Program-made: the position numbers and the translations under genes | Shown here: piece after piece, positions 49,237 to 58,474 of the stretch | Position numbering within the stretch: the stretch's first letter is position 1 | Layout of the letters: each line of letters begins with the position of its first letter | NCBI GenBank assembly: GCA_958296005.1 | Contig: CATQHQ010000002.1 | Location: 1,168,501-1,232,500 of the forward strand | Direction: 5' to 3' | Length of the DNA: 64,000 nt | Source: Longimicrobiales bacterium | GTDB taxonomy: Bacteria; Gemmatimonadota; Gemmatimonadetes; Longimicrobiales; Gaopeijiaceae | The notes under the pieces: model-generated | Told to the model about the DNA's origin: nothing | Database searches by the model: none | The model's input: the letters and a program-made list of their open reading frames with translations, nothing else

Positions 49237-51534
49237 TCACTCCGCCAGCATCTCGGACGCCAGCCGGCTGACGATCCGCGGATCGGCCTTGCCGCGGCTG
49301 CGCTTCATGACCTCGCCCACGAAGAACCCGAGCAGCCCGGTGCGCCCGTTCCGATAGGCGGTCGCCTTCTCGGCGTGTTCGCCGACGATCTCCGCTACGA
49401 TCGCCCTCAGCACGTCCTCGTCTGAGATCTCGGCGAGGTCGAGGCCGGCCTGGACCTCTTCGAACGTCCCGCCCTTGGCCAGGAGGGCCGAAAGCACGGT
49501 GCGTCCCAGCCGGTGCGAGAGGCGCCCGTCCTCCACGCTCTGCACCAGCGCCGCCAACGCCGCCGGGTCGAGCCGCTCCGTGCCGGCCGGGTCCCCGGCG
49601 GAGAGTCCGGCCACCTCGTTCACCAGCCAAGACGCCAAGGCGCCGGCACCCTCGGGGCAGCTCGGCAACGCCGCGACGAAGAGGGCGTCGAGGCCCGGAG
49701 AGCGGACGAGGCTCGCGGCTGCTGCGCCGGCCACGCCGAGAGCGCAGAGTTCGTCGAACCGCGCCCGCGCCTCGGGCGGCACCGTCGCAGTCTTCCTCTT
49801 CGGTGCCGCGGCGGCTGGCGTCGCGGCCGGCCCTGGCGCGTCGGGCACTTCTTTCGGCGCGGCCGCCTGCGGCGCCCCCCTCGCCCACCCGTCCCGCAAC
49901 GGCACGGTGCGGTTGAAGACCAGTCGCCCCGACCAGGAGTCAACCGGGTCGGAGAAGAAGTACCCGTGGCGCTCGAACTGGTAGTGGGCGCCGGGCGACG
50001 CGCCAGCGAGGCTTGGTTCCACGAGGGCGCCTGGGACGACCTGCTCCGACTCCGGGTTCAGCGCGTCCATGAAGTCGCCCTCGGCCAACGGGTCGGGCGT
50101 CGTGAAGAGCCGATCGTAGAGGCGGACTACTGTCGGGACCCCGTGCCGTTCCGCGACCCAGTGAAGGGTGCCCGTGACGCGCCGGCCACGATCTCGAGCA
50201 GTGCGTCCGCCCACCACCTCGGGCTCGAAGGTGCATCGGAGCTCGACGGGCCGGGCCGTCTTCGGGTCCTTCACGACCGAGTCGCACCGGATCAGGCCGG
50301 CGTGCTTCAGGCGCACCCATCGGCCGGGCGAGAGCCTGCGGAAGCGGGGCGGGGGCTCTTCCCGGAAGTCGTCCTGGTCGATGCAGACGACCCGGCCGAA
50401 CGGCAGCCGCCGCTCGCCGGGCTTTCCCACGTCGGGGGGGAACGCTGGCGCGGTCAGGGACTCCTCCCGCTCTTCGGGCCAGTTCGTCAGCACGACCCGC
50501 AGCGGTTCCAGCACGCAGAAGGCTCGCGGCGCGATCCGGTTCAGGTCGTTCCGCACCGCGTAGTCCAGCTTCCCCACGTCCACCCTGGAGTTGGTCTTGG
50601 CGACGCCCACCATCTTGCACAGCGACCGGATCGCCGCCGGCGTGACGCCTCGCCGCCGGAGCCCGGCCAACGTGGGCATCCGGGGGTCGTCCCAGCCCCG
50701 CACGCGGCCGTCCTCCACCAGCCGGCGAAGCTTCCGCTTGCTCGTGACCACGTACTCCAGCACCAGAGCCGCGAACTCGGTCTGCTCCGGGCGAGGCGAG
50801 GGGGCGTCCACGTGTTCCAGCAGCCAGTCGTAGATCTCTCGGTTGTTGTCGAACTCCAGGGTGCAGAGGGAGTGCGTGATCCGTTCCAGCGAGTCGGACA
50901 GGCAGTGGGCGAAGTCGTAGAGCGGGTAGATCGGCCAGTCGTCGCCGTGGCGGTAATGGCTGGCGTGACGGATTCGATAGAGGATCGGGTCGCGCATGAC
51001 CATGTTCGGATGGGCCATGTCGATCTTCGCCCGGAGGACGTGACTCCCGTCCGGGAACTCGCCGGCCCGCATCGATCGGAAGAGCTCCCGGTTCTCCTCG
51101 ATCGGGCGGTCGCGCCAGGGGCTGTTCGTGCCGGGCCGGGTCACGGAGCCCCGGCGTTCCCGAATCTCCGCCTCGGACGACGAGTCCACGTACGCGAGCC
51201 CCTTGTCCACGAGCCGCATGGCGAAGCCGAAGAGCTCCTCGAAGTAGTCGGAGGCGTGGTAGAGGTGCTCGCCCCAGTCGAAGCCGAGCCACTGGATGTC
51301 CCGCTTCATCGCCTCGACGTACTCGGCCTTCTCGGTGTCCGGGTTCGTGTCGTCCAGCCGGAGGTGGCAGCGTCCGCCGGAATGCTCGGAAGCGATCCCG
51401 AAGTTGAGGCAGATCGACTTGGCGTGGCCGATGTGCAGGAAGCCGTTGGGCTCCGGCGGAAAGCGGGTCGCGACGCGGCCGTCGTACTTCCCCGTGGCCA
51501 AGTCGCGAGCCACCATGCTCCTGATGAAGTCCAT
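49237..51534 (-). CDS. glnS: Glutaminyl-tRNA synthetase fused to a YqeY/GatB-like C-terminal domain
   Basis: 765 residues from ATG 51534 (minus). The class I core has HIGH at residues 34-37 (PEPNGFLHIGHAKS) and the second signature as TSKRKL. DLNRIAPRAFCVLEPLRVVLTN opens the beta-barrel anticodon domains, as usual for GlnRS. From about residue 590 a helical YqeY/GatB-tail-like domain follows (PPEARARFDELCALGV ... GFFVGEVMKRSRGKADPRIVSRLASEML), linked by an Ala/Pro-rich segment. Fusion of this domain to GlnRS is known in Deinococcus and some others, where it enhances tRNA binding. The extension to 51597 has no family support. Confidence 0.93.
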   Translation of the reverse strand: MDFIRSMVARDLATGKYDGRVATRFPPEPNGFLHIGHAKSICLNFGIASEHSGGRCHLRLDDTNPDTEKAEYVEAMKRDIQWLGFDWGEHLYHASDYFEELFGFAMRLVDKGLAYVDSSSEAEIRERRGSVTRPGTNSPWRDRPIEENRELFRSMRAGEFPDGSHVLRAKIDMAHPNMVMRDPILYRIRHASHYRHGDDWPIYPLYDFAHCLSDSLERITHSLCTLEFDNNREIYDWLLEHVDAPSPRPEQTEFAALVLEYVVTSKRKLRRLVEDGRVRGWDDPRMPTLAGLRRRGVTPAAIRSLCKMVGVAKTNSRVDVGKLDYAVRNDLNRIAPRAFCVLEPLRVVLTNWPEEREESLTAPAFPPDVGKPGERRLPFGRVVCIDQDDFREEPPPRFRRLSPGRWVRLKHAGLIRCDSVVKDPKTARPVELRCTFEPEVVGGRTARDRGRRVTGTLHWVAERHGVPTVVRLYDRLFTTPDPLAEGDFMDALNPESEQVVPGALVEPSLAGASPGAHYQFERHGYFFSDPVDSWSGRLVFNRTVPLRDGWARGAPQAAAPKEVPDAPGPAATPAAAAPKRKTATVPPEARARFDELCALGVAGAAAASLVRSPGLDALFVAALPSCPEGAGALASWLVNEVAGLSAGDPAGTERLDPAALAALVQSVEDGRLSHRLGRTVLSALLAKGGTFEEVQAGLDLAEISDEDVLRAIVAEIVGEHAEKATAYRNGRTGLLGFFVGEVMKRSRGKADPRIVSRLASEMLAE

Positions 51535-51653
51535 CGCCGTTCTGCAGTCTCCGTAGGCGCCCCGGGGGCCTTGTGTCCCGGACGCGGCCCCCGTCATTCT
51601 CCGAACACGAAGCTAACTTGCCGGATCCCGCCCCGACGAGGAAGAAGACAACG

Positions 51654-53564
51654 ATGTCCAGCCGACCCCGATCCTTCACGCTCCGCGCCCGCTCGTTGCG
51701 CGTCGCCGTCCTCGCGACCGCCGTCCCGCTCGCCCTGGCAGCCGCCCTGCTTCACGCGCCCGTCGCCGAAGCCCAGCGGACTCAGAAGCCGGTGCTCCAC
51801 GGCAAGGATTGGATCGCGATCACCGGGAAGCCCCTGGGGGCCACGGCCGGGGCCAAGATCTTCCTCCAGGGCGGGAACGCGGTCGACGCGGCGGCCGCGA
51901 TGCTGGGCGCCACAGCCACAATGTGGGACGTGCTCGGATGGGGCGGCGAGACCCAGGCGCTGGTCTACAACCCGGAGACGGGGAAGGTGATCGGCGTCAA
52001 CGCCCTCGGAGTCGCGCCCAGCGGCGCCACGCCCGAGTTCTTCGCGGAGCGGGGGATGGACGTGCCCCCGGCCTACGGACCCCTCGCCGCCGTCACGCCC
52101 GGGACCCCCGGCGGCCTAATGGTCATGGTTGCGGAGTGGGGCCGCCTGAGCCTGGCCGACGTTCTGGCGCCCGCCATCGACATGGCCAGGGGCTACCCCG
52201 TGGAGGCGCAGGCCGCCGACGCCATGGAGCGCGAGAAGGAGCGGATCGCCGAGTGGCCGTACTCCAAGGCCGTCTTCCTGCCCCACTACGGAGCGGAGAG
52301 GAGCGCGCCCGCTGCCGGGGATCTCTTCGTTCAGTCCGACTTGGCCCGGACGCTGGAGAAGCTGGTGGAGGCCGAGGCGGAAGCGCTCGCCCGGGGCGCC
52401 GGCAGGCGCGAGGCGATCATGGCGGCGTACGACCGCTTCTACCGAGGAGACGTCGCCGAGGAGTTCGTGCGCGGATCGCAGGAGCAGGGGGGCCTCCACA
52501 CCCTCGAGGACTTGGCGCAGTGGCAGGTGCACCTGGAGGAGCCGGTGAGCACGTCCTACAAGGGCATCGAGGTCTACAAGCTCACCACTTGGGTTCAAGG
52601 ACCGGTTTTGCTCCAAGCCCTCAACATATTGGAAAACATGGAGTTAGCGTCGATGGGCCACAACTCTGTGCGCTACGTCCACGCCCTCTACCAAGCGATG
52701 AACCTGGCGTTCGCCGACCGGGACTTCTACTACGGCGACCCGTACTTCCCGCCTGCGGAGCCCGTGGAGGGGCTGCTCTCCAAGGAGTACGCCAAGGCGC
52801 GGGCGGCGGAGATCGACTGGGAGCGGAACGACCCGGACGTTCTTCCTGGGGATCCCTATCCCTTCCAAGGCGGCGCCAACCCCTTCCTGCACCTCATCGA
52901 ACGCTGGCACGCCGACCCCGCGGTGACGCCCCAGGCGACGGGGCCGGCCTCCGACGACGCGGCGTTCCTGGACGCCTTCTACGCCGGCACGACCTCGATC
53001 CAGGCGGCCGACGCCGAAGGATGGGTGGTGTCGGTGACGCCTTCCGGCGGCTGGATCCCCGCCGTGATCGCCGGCCGGACCGGAGTTGGGATGAGCCAGC
53101 GGATGCAGAGCTTCGTCCTCGACGAAGGCGCCGGCCCCTACAACGTGCTGGCGCCGGGCAAGCGCCCTCGCGCAACCCTCACCCCGTCGCTGGCGCTCAA
53201 GGACGACAAGCCCTTCCTCTCCTTCGCCGTCCAGGGAGGCGACGGCCAGGACCAGAACCTGCTCCAGTTCTTCCTCAACGTGGTGGAGTTCGGAATGAAC
53301 GTGCAGGAGGCCGCCGAGGCGCCCAACTTCAACAGCTACCAGATGCGCAGCTCGTTCGGATCCCACGAGTCCCGGCCCGGGCGCATCCTCCTGAACGAGG
53401 AAGCGTCGCCTTGGTTGCGCGCGCAGATGCGGCAGATGGGCTACGACCTGACCTTTGCGCCGAGGACTTCGGGACCGATCAACGCGATCTACTTCGATCC
53501 CCGCACCGGAACGATGTGGGGAGGCGCCAGCAACCACGGGGAAGACTACGGCATTGCCTGGTAG
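51654..53564 (+). CDS. Divergent gamma-glutamyltransferase-family protein
   Basis: 636 residues from ATG 51654, with a signal peptide ending near VAEAQ. N-terminal GGNAVDAAAAMLGATATMWDVLGWGGE, PGTPGGLMVMVAEWG and KGIEVYKL are Ggt-family. The expected nucleophile is Thr446 in AGTTSIQAADAEG, where the usual T-T-H is T-T-S. The oxyanion region reads TLTPSLALKDDKPFLSFAVQGGDGQDQ, with GGDGQ for the usual GSPGG; this pattern belongs to the broader acylase-like branch. It may therefore act on acyl amides other than gamma-glutamyl compounds. It lies divergent from glnS and only 6 kb from a canonical Ggt. Confidence 0.88.
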   Translation: MSSRPRSFTLRARSLRVAVLATAVPLALAAALLHAPVAEAQRTQKPVLHGKDWIAITGKPLGATAGAKIFLQGGNAVDAAAAMLGATATMWDVLGWGGETQALVYNPETGKVIGVNALGVAPSGATPEFFAERGMDVPPAYGPLAAVTPGTPGGLMVMVAEWGRLSLADVLAPAIDMARGYPVEAQAADAMEREKERIAEWPYSKAVFLPHYGAERSAPAAGDLFVQSDLARTLEKLVEAEAEALARGAGRREAIMAAYDRFYRGDVAEEFVRGSQEQGGLHTLEDLAQWQVHLEEPVSTSYKGIEVYKLTTWVQGPVLLQALNILENMELASMGHNSVRYVHALYQAMNLAFADRDFYYGDPYFPPAEPVEGLLSKEYAKARAAEIDWERNDPDVLPGDPYPFQGGANPFLHLIERWHADPAVTPQATGPASDDAAFLDAFYAGTTSIQAADAEGWVVSVTPSGGWIPAVIAGRTGVGMSQRMQSFVLDEGAGPYNVLAPGKRPRATLTPSLALKDDKPFLSFAVQGGDGQDQNLLQFFLNVVEFGMNVQEAAEAPNFNSYQMRSSFGSHESRPGRILLNEEASPWLRAQMRQMGYDLTFAPRTSGPINAIYFDPRTGTMWGGASNHGEDYGIAW

Positions 53565-54273
53565 CGCGCCCGCGCGCCGCCTCGTCGTCTCCGGGGAGGG
53601 TCACTCGCCCGTCTCCGGGCTGCTTGCCGAGGCCGACTCCCCTTCGTGCCTGCTGGTTCTCGGCCACGGGGCGGGTGCGCCGATGACCCACCCCTTCATG
53701 GAGGACCTCTCGGCCGCCCTCGTGGCGGAGCGCATCTCCGTGCTGCGCTTCAACTTCTCGTACGCCGAGGAGGGTCGCCGCCGCCCGGATCCCACCCGCC
53801 GCCTTCTCGCCGTGGCAGCATCGGCGCTTGCGGCCGGCCAAGCCGAGGCGGCCGGCCTGCCCCTCTTCGCCGGAGGCAAGTCCATGGGCGGCCGGATGAT
53901 CTCGATCTTGGCCGCGGGCGAGCATGCCGCCGGTCGGCCCACGGCGCGCCCGCCGCACGTCGCCGGGCTGGTCTTCTTCGGCTTCCCCCTCCACCCGCCC
54001 GGCCGGCGAGGGACGGCCAGGGCCGACCACTTGGCTCGAGTCCCCTGTCCGATGCTCTTCCATCAGGGCACTCGGGATCGGTTGGCCGACCTGACGCTCC
54101 TTCGGCCGGTGCTGGACCGGCTGGGCGCGAAGGCGTCGCTGCATGTCGTGGAGGGTGCCGACCATTCCTTCCAGACGCTGAAGCGCATGGGACGCGATCC
54201 GGCGGAAGTGCTGGGCGACTTGGCTCGCGAGACCGCCGCGTGGGCGGCGAAGGCGACCAAGGCGACACCGTGA
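53554..54273 (+). CDS. Alpha/beta hydrolase (KANL3/Tex30-like)
   Basis: About 239 residues from TTG 53554, a start chosen because GGGGAAG lies ahead; the overlap with the preceding stop is 11 bases. The fold is shown by LLVLGHGAGAPMTHPFM, VLRFNFSYAEEGRR, GGKSMGGRM (nucleophile Ser in G-x-S-x-G), GTRDRL (Asp) and EGADHSF (His). This set corresponds to the dienelactone-hydrolase-like KANL3/Tex30 family. It is cytoplasmic, with no signal peptide. The stop overlaps the start of the M3 peptidase. The exact start codon is uncertain. Confidence 0.75.
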   Translation: MPGSAPARRLVVSGEGHSPVSGLLAEADSPSCLLVLGHGAGAPMTHPFMEDLSAALVAERISVLRFNFSYAEEGRRRPDPTRRLLAVAASALAAGQAEAAGLPLFAGGKSMGGRMISILAAGEHAAGRPTARPPHVAGLVFFGFPLHPPGRRGTARADHLARVPCPMLFHQGTRDRLADLTLLRPVLDRLGAKASLHVVEGADHSFQTLKRMGRDPAEVLGDLARETAAWAAKATKATP

Positions 54274-56303
54274 CGGGCAACCCGCTGCTCGACCGCAGCT
54301 TCCCCGTCCCCTTCGACCGGATCGTCCCCGGCGACGTCGCACCCGCCGTGGAGGAGACGCTGCAGTGGGCCCGGCGGCGCCTGGACGAGCTGGCGGAGGA
54401 CCGCGACGCGCCCGGCGACGCGACGCTGGCGGGCCTGGACGCCGTGGCCCGTAAGGTCGCCCGGACGTGGGCGCCGGTGTCCCACTTGGCCAACGTGGCC
54501 GCCACGCCGGAGCTCCGCGAAGCCCATGCCGCGGCGCTGCCCGACGTGGTGCGCTTCGGCAGCCGCCTCTTCCACCACGAAGGACTTTATCGCCTCCTCC
54601 AGTCGTTCGCGTCCTCGCCGGAGGGCGCGGCCCTGGTCGGGCTGCCGAGGCGCCACCTGGAGAAGACGCTCCGGGAGTTTCGCCGCGCCGGCGCCGATCT
54701 GCCCCGAGACGGGAAGACCGCGCTGGAGGAGATGCAGGTCGAGCTCTCCGACCTGGGCCGGCGCTTCGAGGAGAACCTGCTGGAGGAGACGGCCGCGTAC
54801 GGGAAGCTGGTGGCGGAGCGAAGCACCGTGGACGGCCTTCCAGACACTGCGTTGGAGCGCGCCTCGCAGCTGGCCGGAGCCCGAGGCCTAGAGGGCTGGC
54901 TGATCACGCTGGACATGCCCAGCGTCGAGGCCGTCCTCAAGCACGCCACCGACCGCACGCTGCGGCAGGAAGTCCACGCGGCCTACCTGGACCGCTGCAC
55001 CGGGGGCGAGCGCGACAACCGGTCCCTGATCCCCCGGATGCTGGAGCTGCGTCGGCGAATCGCCTCGCTGTTGGAGTACGACGACTTCCCCGGCTACCGC
55101 CTCGAGACCGCCATGGCCGGCTCCGGCGGGCGCGTCCGGGCTTTTCTGGACGACCTGACCGTCGCAACCCGGCCCTTCTACGAGCGGGACGCCATCGACC
55201 TCGAACGGTGCGCTCGGCGCTTCGGCTTGGGCGCCCTGGCGCCGTGGGACGTGTCCTTTCTCATGGAGAAGCTTCGCAAGGAACGCTTCGACCTGGACGA
55301 CGAGGCGCTCCGACCCTGGTTCCCGCTGGACCAAGTACAGTCCGGCCTCCTGGAGATCGCCAGCCGCCTCTTCGGCCTTTCGGTAGCGCAGGTGGACAAC
55401 CCAGCCGTCTGGCACCCGGACGTCGGCTACTTCGAGGTGCGCGACGAGACCGGGCTCCACCTGGGCTCCTTCTACGCGGACTGGTTCCCCCGCGACACCA
55501 AGCGCCAGGGCGCGTGGATGGACGCCCTGATCGCCGGAGGTCCCAGGAACGGAGGCTTCGAGCGCCACCTGGCGTTCATCGGCGGCAACTTCACGCCGCC
55601 CACAGCCAGCCGACCGTCGCTCCTCACCCACCGCGAAGTCCGCACCCTCTTCCACGAGTTCGGCCACCTCCTGCACCATGTGGCCTCCCGGGTGGAGATC
55701 CCGGAACGAGGCGGAACCAACGTCGCGTGGGACTGGGTCGAGGTGCCGTCCCAGATCATGGAGAACTGGACGTGGCGGCGAGAGGCGCTGGACCTCTTCG
55801 CTCGCCACCACGAGACGGGGACGCCGCTGCCCGCCGAGACTCTGGAGCGACTGGTCGCCGCGCGCCGGTTCATGGGCGGATGGTCCCAGATGCGCCAGCT
55901 CTCCCTTGCGAACTTGGACCTGGAGCTTCACCGAAGCTGGGACGCCGAGACGCCGGTCATGGAGTACGCCGCCGCGACGCTCCGGCCCTTCGTGCCTTCG
56001 GACAGCTTCGTGCAGCGGCACCTGCTCCCCTCCTTCGCCCACCTCTTCGGGGGAGGATACGCATCCGCCTACTACTCCTACCTATGGTCGGAGACGCTGG
56101 AGGCCGACGCCTTCTCCCGCTTCGAGGACGAGGGCGTCCTGAACCCCGCCACGGGGCGGGCGTTTCTTGAAGCCGTCCTCTCCCAAGGCGACCGCCGGGA
56201 CCCGAACGAACTCTTCCGGGAGTTCATGGGACGCGATCCGAACGAGGGCGCGTTGATTCGGAGAAACTTGGGCACTACCTTGAACGGCGACATCCCTCTT
56301 TGA
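54270..56303 (+). CDS. M3 family zinc oligopeptidase (oligopeptidase A/Dcp-like)
   Basis: 677 residues from GTG 54270 (GTGA overlap with the hydrolase stop). The zinc motif HEFGH is at residues 462-466 (TLFHEFGHLLHHVAS), with the third ligand Glu about 25 residues later in DWVEVPSQIMENW. The N-terminal NPLLDRSFPVPFDRIVPGDVAPAV and C-terminal YASAYYSYLWSETLEADAFSRF match the family. It degrades short peptides, for example cleaved signal peptides, in the cytoplasm. Length is normal and the active site is intact. Confidence 0.95.
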   Translation: MTGNPLLDRSFPVPFDRIVPGDVAPAVEETLQWARRRLDELAEDRDAPGDATLAGLDAVARKVARTWAPVSHLANVAATPELREAHAAALPDVVRFGSRLFHHEGLYRLLQSFASSPEGAALVGLPRRHLEKTLREFRRAGADLPRDGKTALEEMQVELSDLGRRFEENLLEETAAYGKLVAERSTVDGLPDTALERASQLAGARGLEGWLITLDMPSVEAVLKHATDRTLRQEVHAAYLDRCTGGERDNRSLIPRMLELRRRIASLLEYDDFPGYRLETAMAGSGGRVRAFLDDLTVATRPFYERDAIDLERCARRFGLGALAPWDVSFLMEKLRKERFDLDDEALRPWFPLDQVQSGLLEIASRLFGLSVAQVDNPAVWHPDVGYFEVRDETGLHLGSFYADWFPRDTKRQGAWMDALIAGGPRNGGFERHLAFIGGNFTPPTASRPSLLTHREVRTLFHEFGHLLHHVASRVEIPERGGTNVAWDWVEVPSQIMENWTWRREALDLFARHHETGTPLPAETLERLVAARRFMGGWSQMRQLSLANLDLELHRSWDAETPVMEYAAATLRPFVPSDSFVQRHLLPSFAHLFGGGYASAYYSYLWSETLEADAFSRFEDEGVLNPATGRAFLEAVLSQGDRRDPNELFREFMGRDPNEGALIRRNLGTTLNGDIPL

Positions 56304-56351
56304 TACCCGCTGGACGGACAGCAACGCGGACCGACAGGAACGAAGTCGCGG

Positions 56352-57704
56352 ATGAAGAACCAAGCCGTCACCGAGAGAGACGACGCGAACCGGACGGCGC
56401 ATGACGACCGAGCGCGTCCCATGACCCGACGGTCCGCGCTGCGGCTCGGTCTCGGAGGACTGGCGGCAGCGCCTTGGCTGGCCGCTCCAAGGGGGGCCTT
56501 GGGGGCAGTTCTCGGCCCGGCGTCCCGTAACCCCTTCCCGCAGGACGACGAGATCGTGCTCGGGGTTTCCGCCGCCTTCAACGGACCTTCCCGAGGGCTC
56601 GGGATCGAACTCTACCGGGGCGCCCAGGCGTACTTCACCCACGTCAATGACGCCGGTGGCGTAAACGGCAGAAAAATCGTCCTGAAGATCTACGACGACG
56701 GATACCAGCCCGACCCGTCCATCCAGAACACCGTGCAGCTGATGATCGAGGACCAGGTGTTCCTCCTCTTCGGCTACGTGGGAACCCCGACGGTGACCCG
56801 GGTGCTGCCCCTCCTCAAGAAGTTCCAGGACGAAAACGTCTACCTCTTCTTTCCGTTCACCGGCGCTCAGCCCCAGCGGGAGCCGCCCTACGGCGACTTC
56901 GCCTTCAACCTGCGCGCTTCCTACCGGCAAGAGACGGAGGGGTTGGTGAACAACTTCGTCCGCATCGGCCGGAGACGGATCGCCGTCTTCTATCAGGCCG
57001 ACGCATACGGGCGCAGCGGGTGGGCCGGGGTTCGCAGGGCGCTGGCCGCGCAAGGAGGACAGATCGCCGGCGAGGCCACCTACCGCCGCGGAGAACGGTT
57101 CACCGGCACCATGCGCCCCCAGGTCGAGATCCTCCAGGCGACCTCGCCCGACGCGGTGATCTGCGTGGGCGCCTACGCAGCCTGCGCCGCCTTCGCCCGC
57201 GACGCGGTGGACCTGGGACTCCGGGTCCCGATCGCCAACCTCTCCTTCGTCGGCAGCGAGAACCTCCTGCAGCTTCTGTCGGAAGGACGCGAGGACGCGC
57301 CCCGCTACACCCGCCTCCTGGTGAACTCCCAGGTGGTGCCCAGCTACGAGGACGACTCGATCCCCGCGGTACGGCAGTATCGAGACTTCATGGCGCGTTA
57401 CGATCCCGCAGTGCCCGAAGAGATCGTCGAGGATCCGTACACGCCGTTCGCCCACAGCTTCGTGAGCTTGGAGGGCTTCCTGAACGCCAAGCTCTTGGTG
57501 GAGATACTGAACCGGCTGGGCGATTCACCCCGGCGGGCCGGCCTGGAGGAAGCGGTCTTCTCAGTAAAGGACTACGACTTGGGCGTGGGCGAGCGCGTCT
57601 CCTTCGGCCCGGACCGCCGTCAGGGGCTGCAACGGGTCTATTACACGGTCGTGGACGAAGGCCGGTTCGTGACTCTGAACGACTGGGAAGGGAGGCTGGC
57701 GTAG
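56352..57704 (+). CDS. ABC-type branched-chain amino acid-like solute-binding protein (Tat)
   Basis: 450 residues from ATG 56352; a later ATG (56421) may be the true start, because the Tat motif MTRRSALRLGLGG begins there. The mature part is a type I periplasmic-binding (LivJ-like) fold: IVLGVSAAFNGPSRGLGIELYRGAQAYF, YDDGYQPDPSIQNTVQLM, FFPFTGA, RIAVFYQADAYGRSG. No ABC permease or ATPase genes lie nearby. Instead a HAMP sensor gene begins one base after its stop, so it probably presents a ligand to that sensor. The ligand is unknown. Confidence 0.88.
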   Translation: MKNQAVTERDDANRTAHDDRARPMTRRSALRLGLGGLAAAPWLAAPRGALGAVLGPASRNPFPQDDEIVLGVSAAFNGPSRGLGIELYRGAQAYFTHVNDAGGVNGRKIVLKIYDDGYQPDPSIQNTVQLMIEDQVFLLFGYVGTPTVTRVLPLLKKFQDENVYLFFPFTGAQPQREPPYGDFAFNLRASYRQETEGLVNNFVRIGRRRIAVFYQADAYGRSGWAGVRRALAAQGGQIAGEATYRRGERFTGTMRPQVEILQATSPDAVICVGAYAACAAFARDAVDLGLRVPIANLSFVGSENLLQLLSEGREDAPRYTRLLVNSQVVPSYEDDSIPAVRQYRDFMARYDPAVPEEIVEDPYTPFAHSFVSLEGFLNAKLLVEILNRLGDSPRRAGLEEAVFSVKDYDLGVGERVSFGPDRRQGLQRVYYTVVDEGRFVTLNDWEGRLA

Positions 57705-57705
57705 G

Positions 57706-58464
57706 GTGAAAGTCCGCAAGCTCTTCCAGAAAACGCTCTTCGGCGTGTTCTCCCTCTTCGGCTTGATTGTCCTCTCCACGTCGATCCTCTGCATCTACAC
57801 CGTCGACAAGCACCTGTCGGAGGAGTACCAGAGCAACAGCGAGAACATCGCCAAGACGATCGCCGACTCGAGCGTGGACATCCTTCTCAACCGCGACATG
57901 TCCACCCTCCAGTCGCTGATCGACCAGTACCGCGAGCTTCAGGGCATCCGGTACATCTACATCGTCAGCGAGGCGGGGGAGCCGTTGGCCCACACCTTCG
58001 TCCCCGGCATACCGGAGGAGATACAGGAGGAGATCCGGTCGAGCGAAGTGTCCGCCGAGACGCTGGAACGCACTCTCCCGGGGATCGGCGACTTCGTGGA
58101 GGTGGGCAGCCCGATCCTGGCGGGCGTCGCCGGCACCGTCCGCGTGGGAATGGATACGGACTTGGTGGCGCTGAAGGTCCAGCGGGCGATCGGCCAGCAG
58201 ATGTACCTCATCTGCATCATCCTGGTGATCGGCGTGCTGGCCTCGATCTGGTTCGTCAACTTGGCGGCCAAGCCGCTGGGCGAGCTGCTGGGCTTCGCGG
58301 TCGACCTGGCTCGCCAGCCGGACCCCGCCCGGGCCAAGGGCAGGAAGGTCCTGGAGCGCGACGACGAAGCCGGGCAGCTGGCGCGTCTCTTCGTCCACTT
58401 GGCGGGGAGCGTCGAAACCGATCAGGGACGGCGGCCGAAGGCGTCTCCAGGAAGCGCGGGCTAG
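57706..58464 (+). CDS. HAMP-domain membrane sensor without output domain
   Basis: 252 residues from GTG 57706, immediately after the binding-protein gene. TM1 (about 9-31), a periplasmic Cache-like region (about 32-160, with IRYIYIVSEAGEPLAH), TM2 (about 165-187) and a HAMP-like segment to about 240 are visible. The chain then ends in a short polar tail with no kinase, GGDEF or MCP signalling domain. It resembles the N-terminal half of a histidine kinase or chemoreceptor. It may signal through a partner or be a truncated gene; no frameshifted kinase sequence follows, because the OFA gene begins 10 bases later. Confidence 0.8.
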   Translation: MKVRKLFQKTLFGVFSLFGLIVLSTSILCIYTVDKHLSEEYQSNSENIAKTIADSSVDILLNRDMSTLQSLIDQYRELQGIRYIYIVSEAGEPLAHTFVPGIPEEIQEEIRSSEVSAETLERTLPGIGDFVEVGSPILAGVAGTVRVGMDTDLVALKVQRAIGQQMYLICIILVIGVLASIWFVNLAAKPLGELLGFAVDLARQPDPARAKGRKVLERDDEAGQLARLFVHLAGSVETDQGRRPKASPGSAG

Positions 58465-58474
58465 CAGGGACGAC

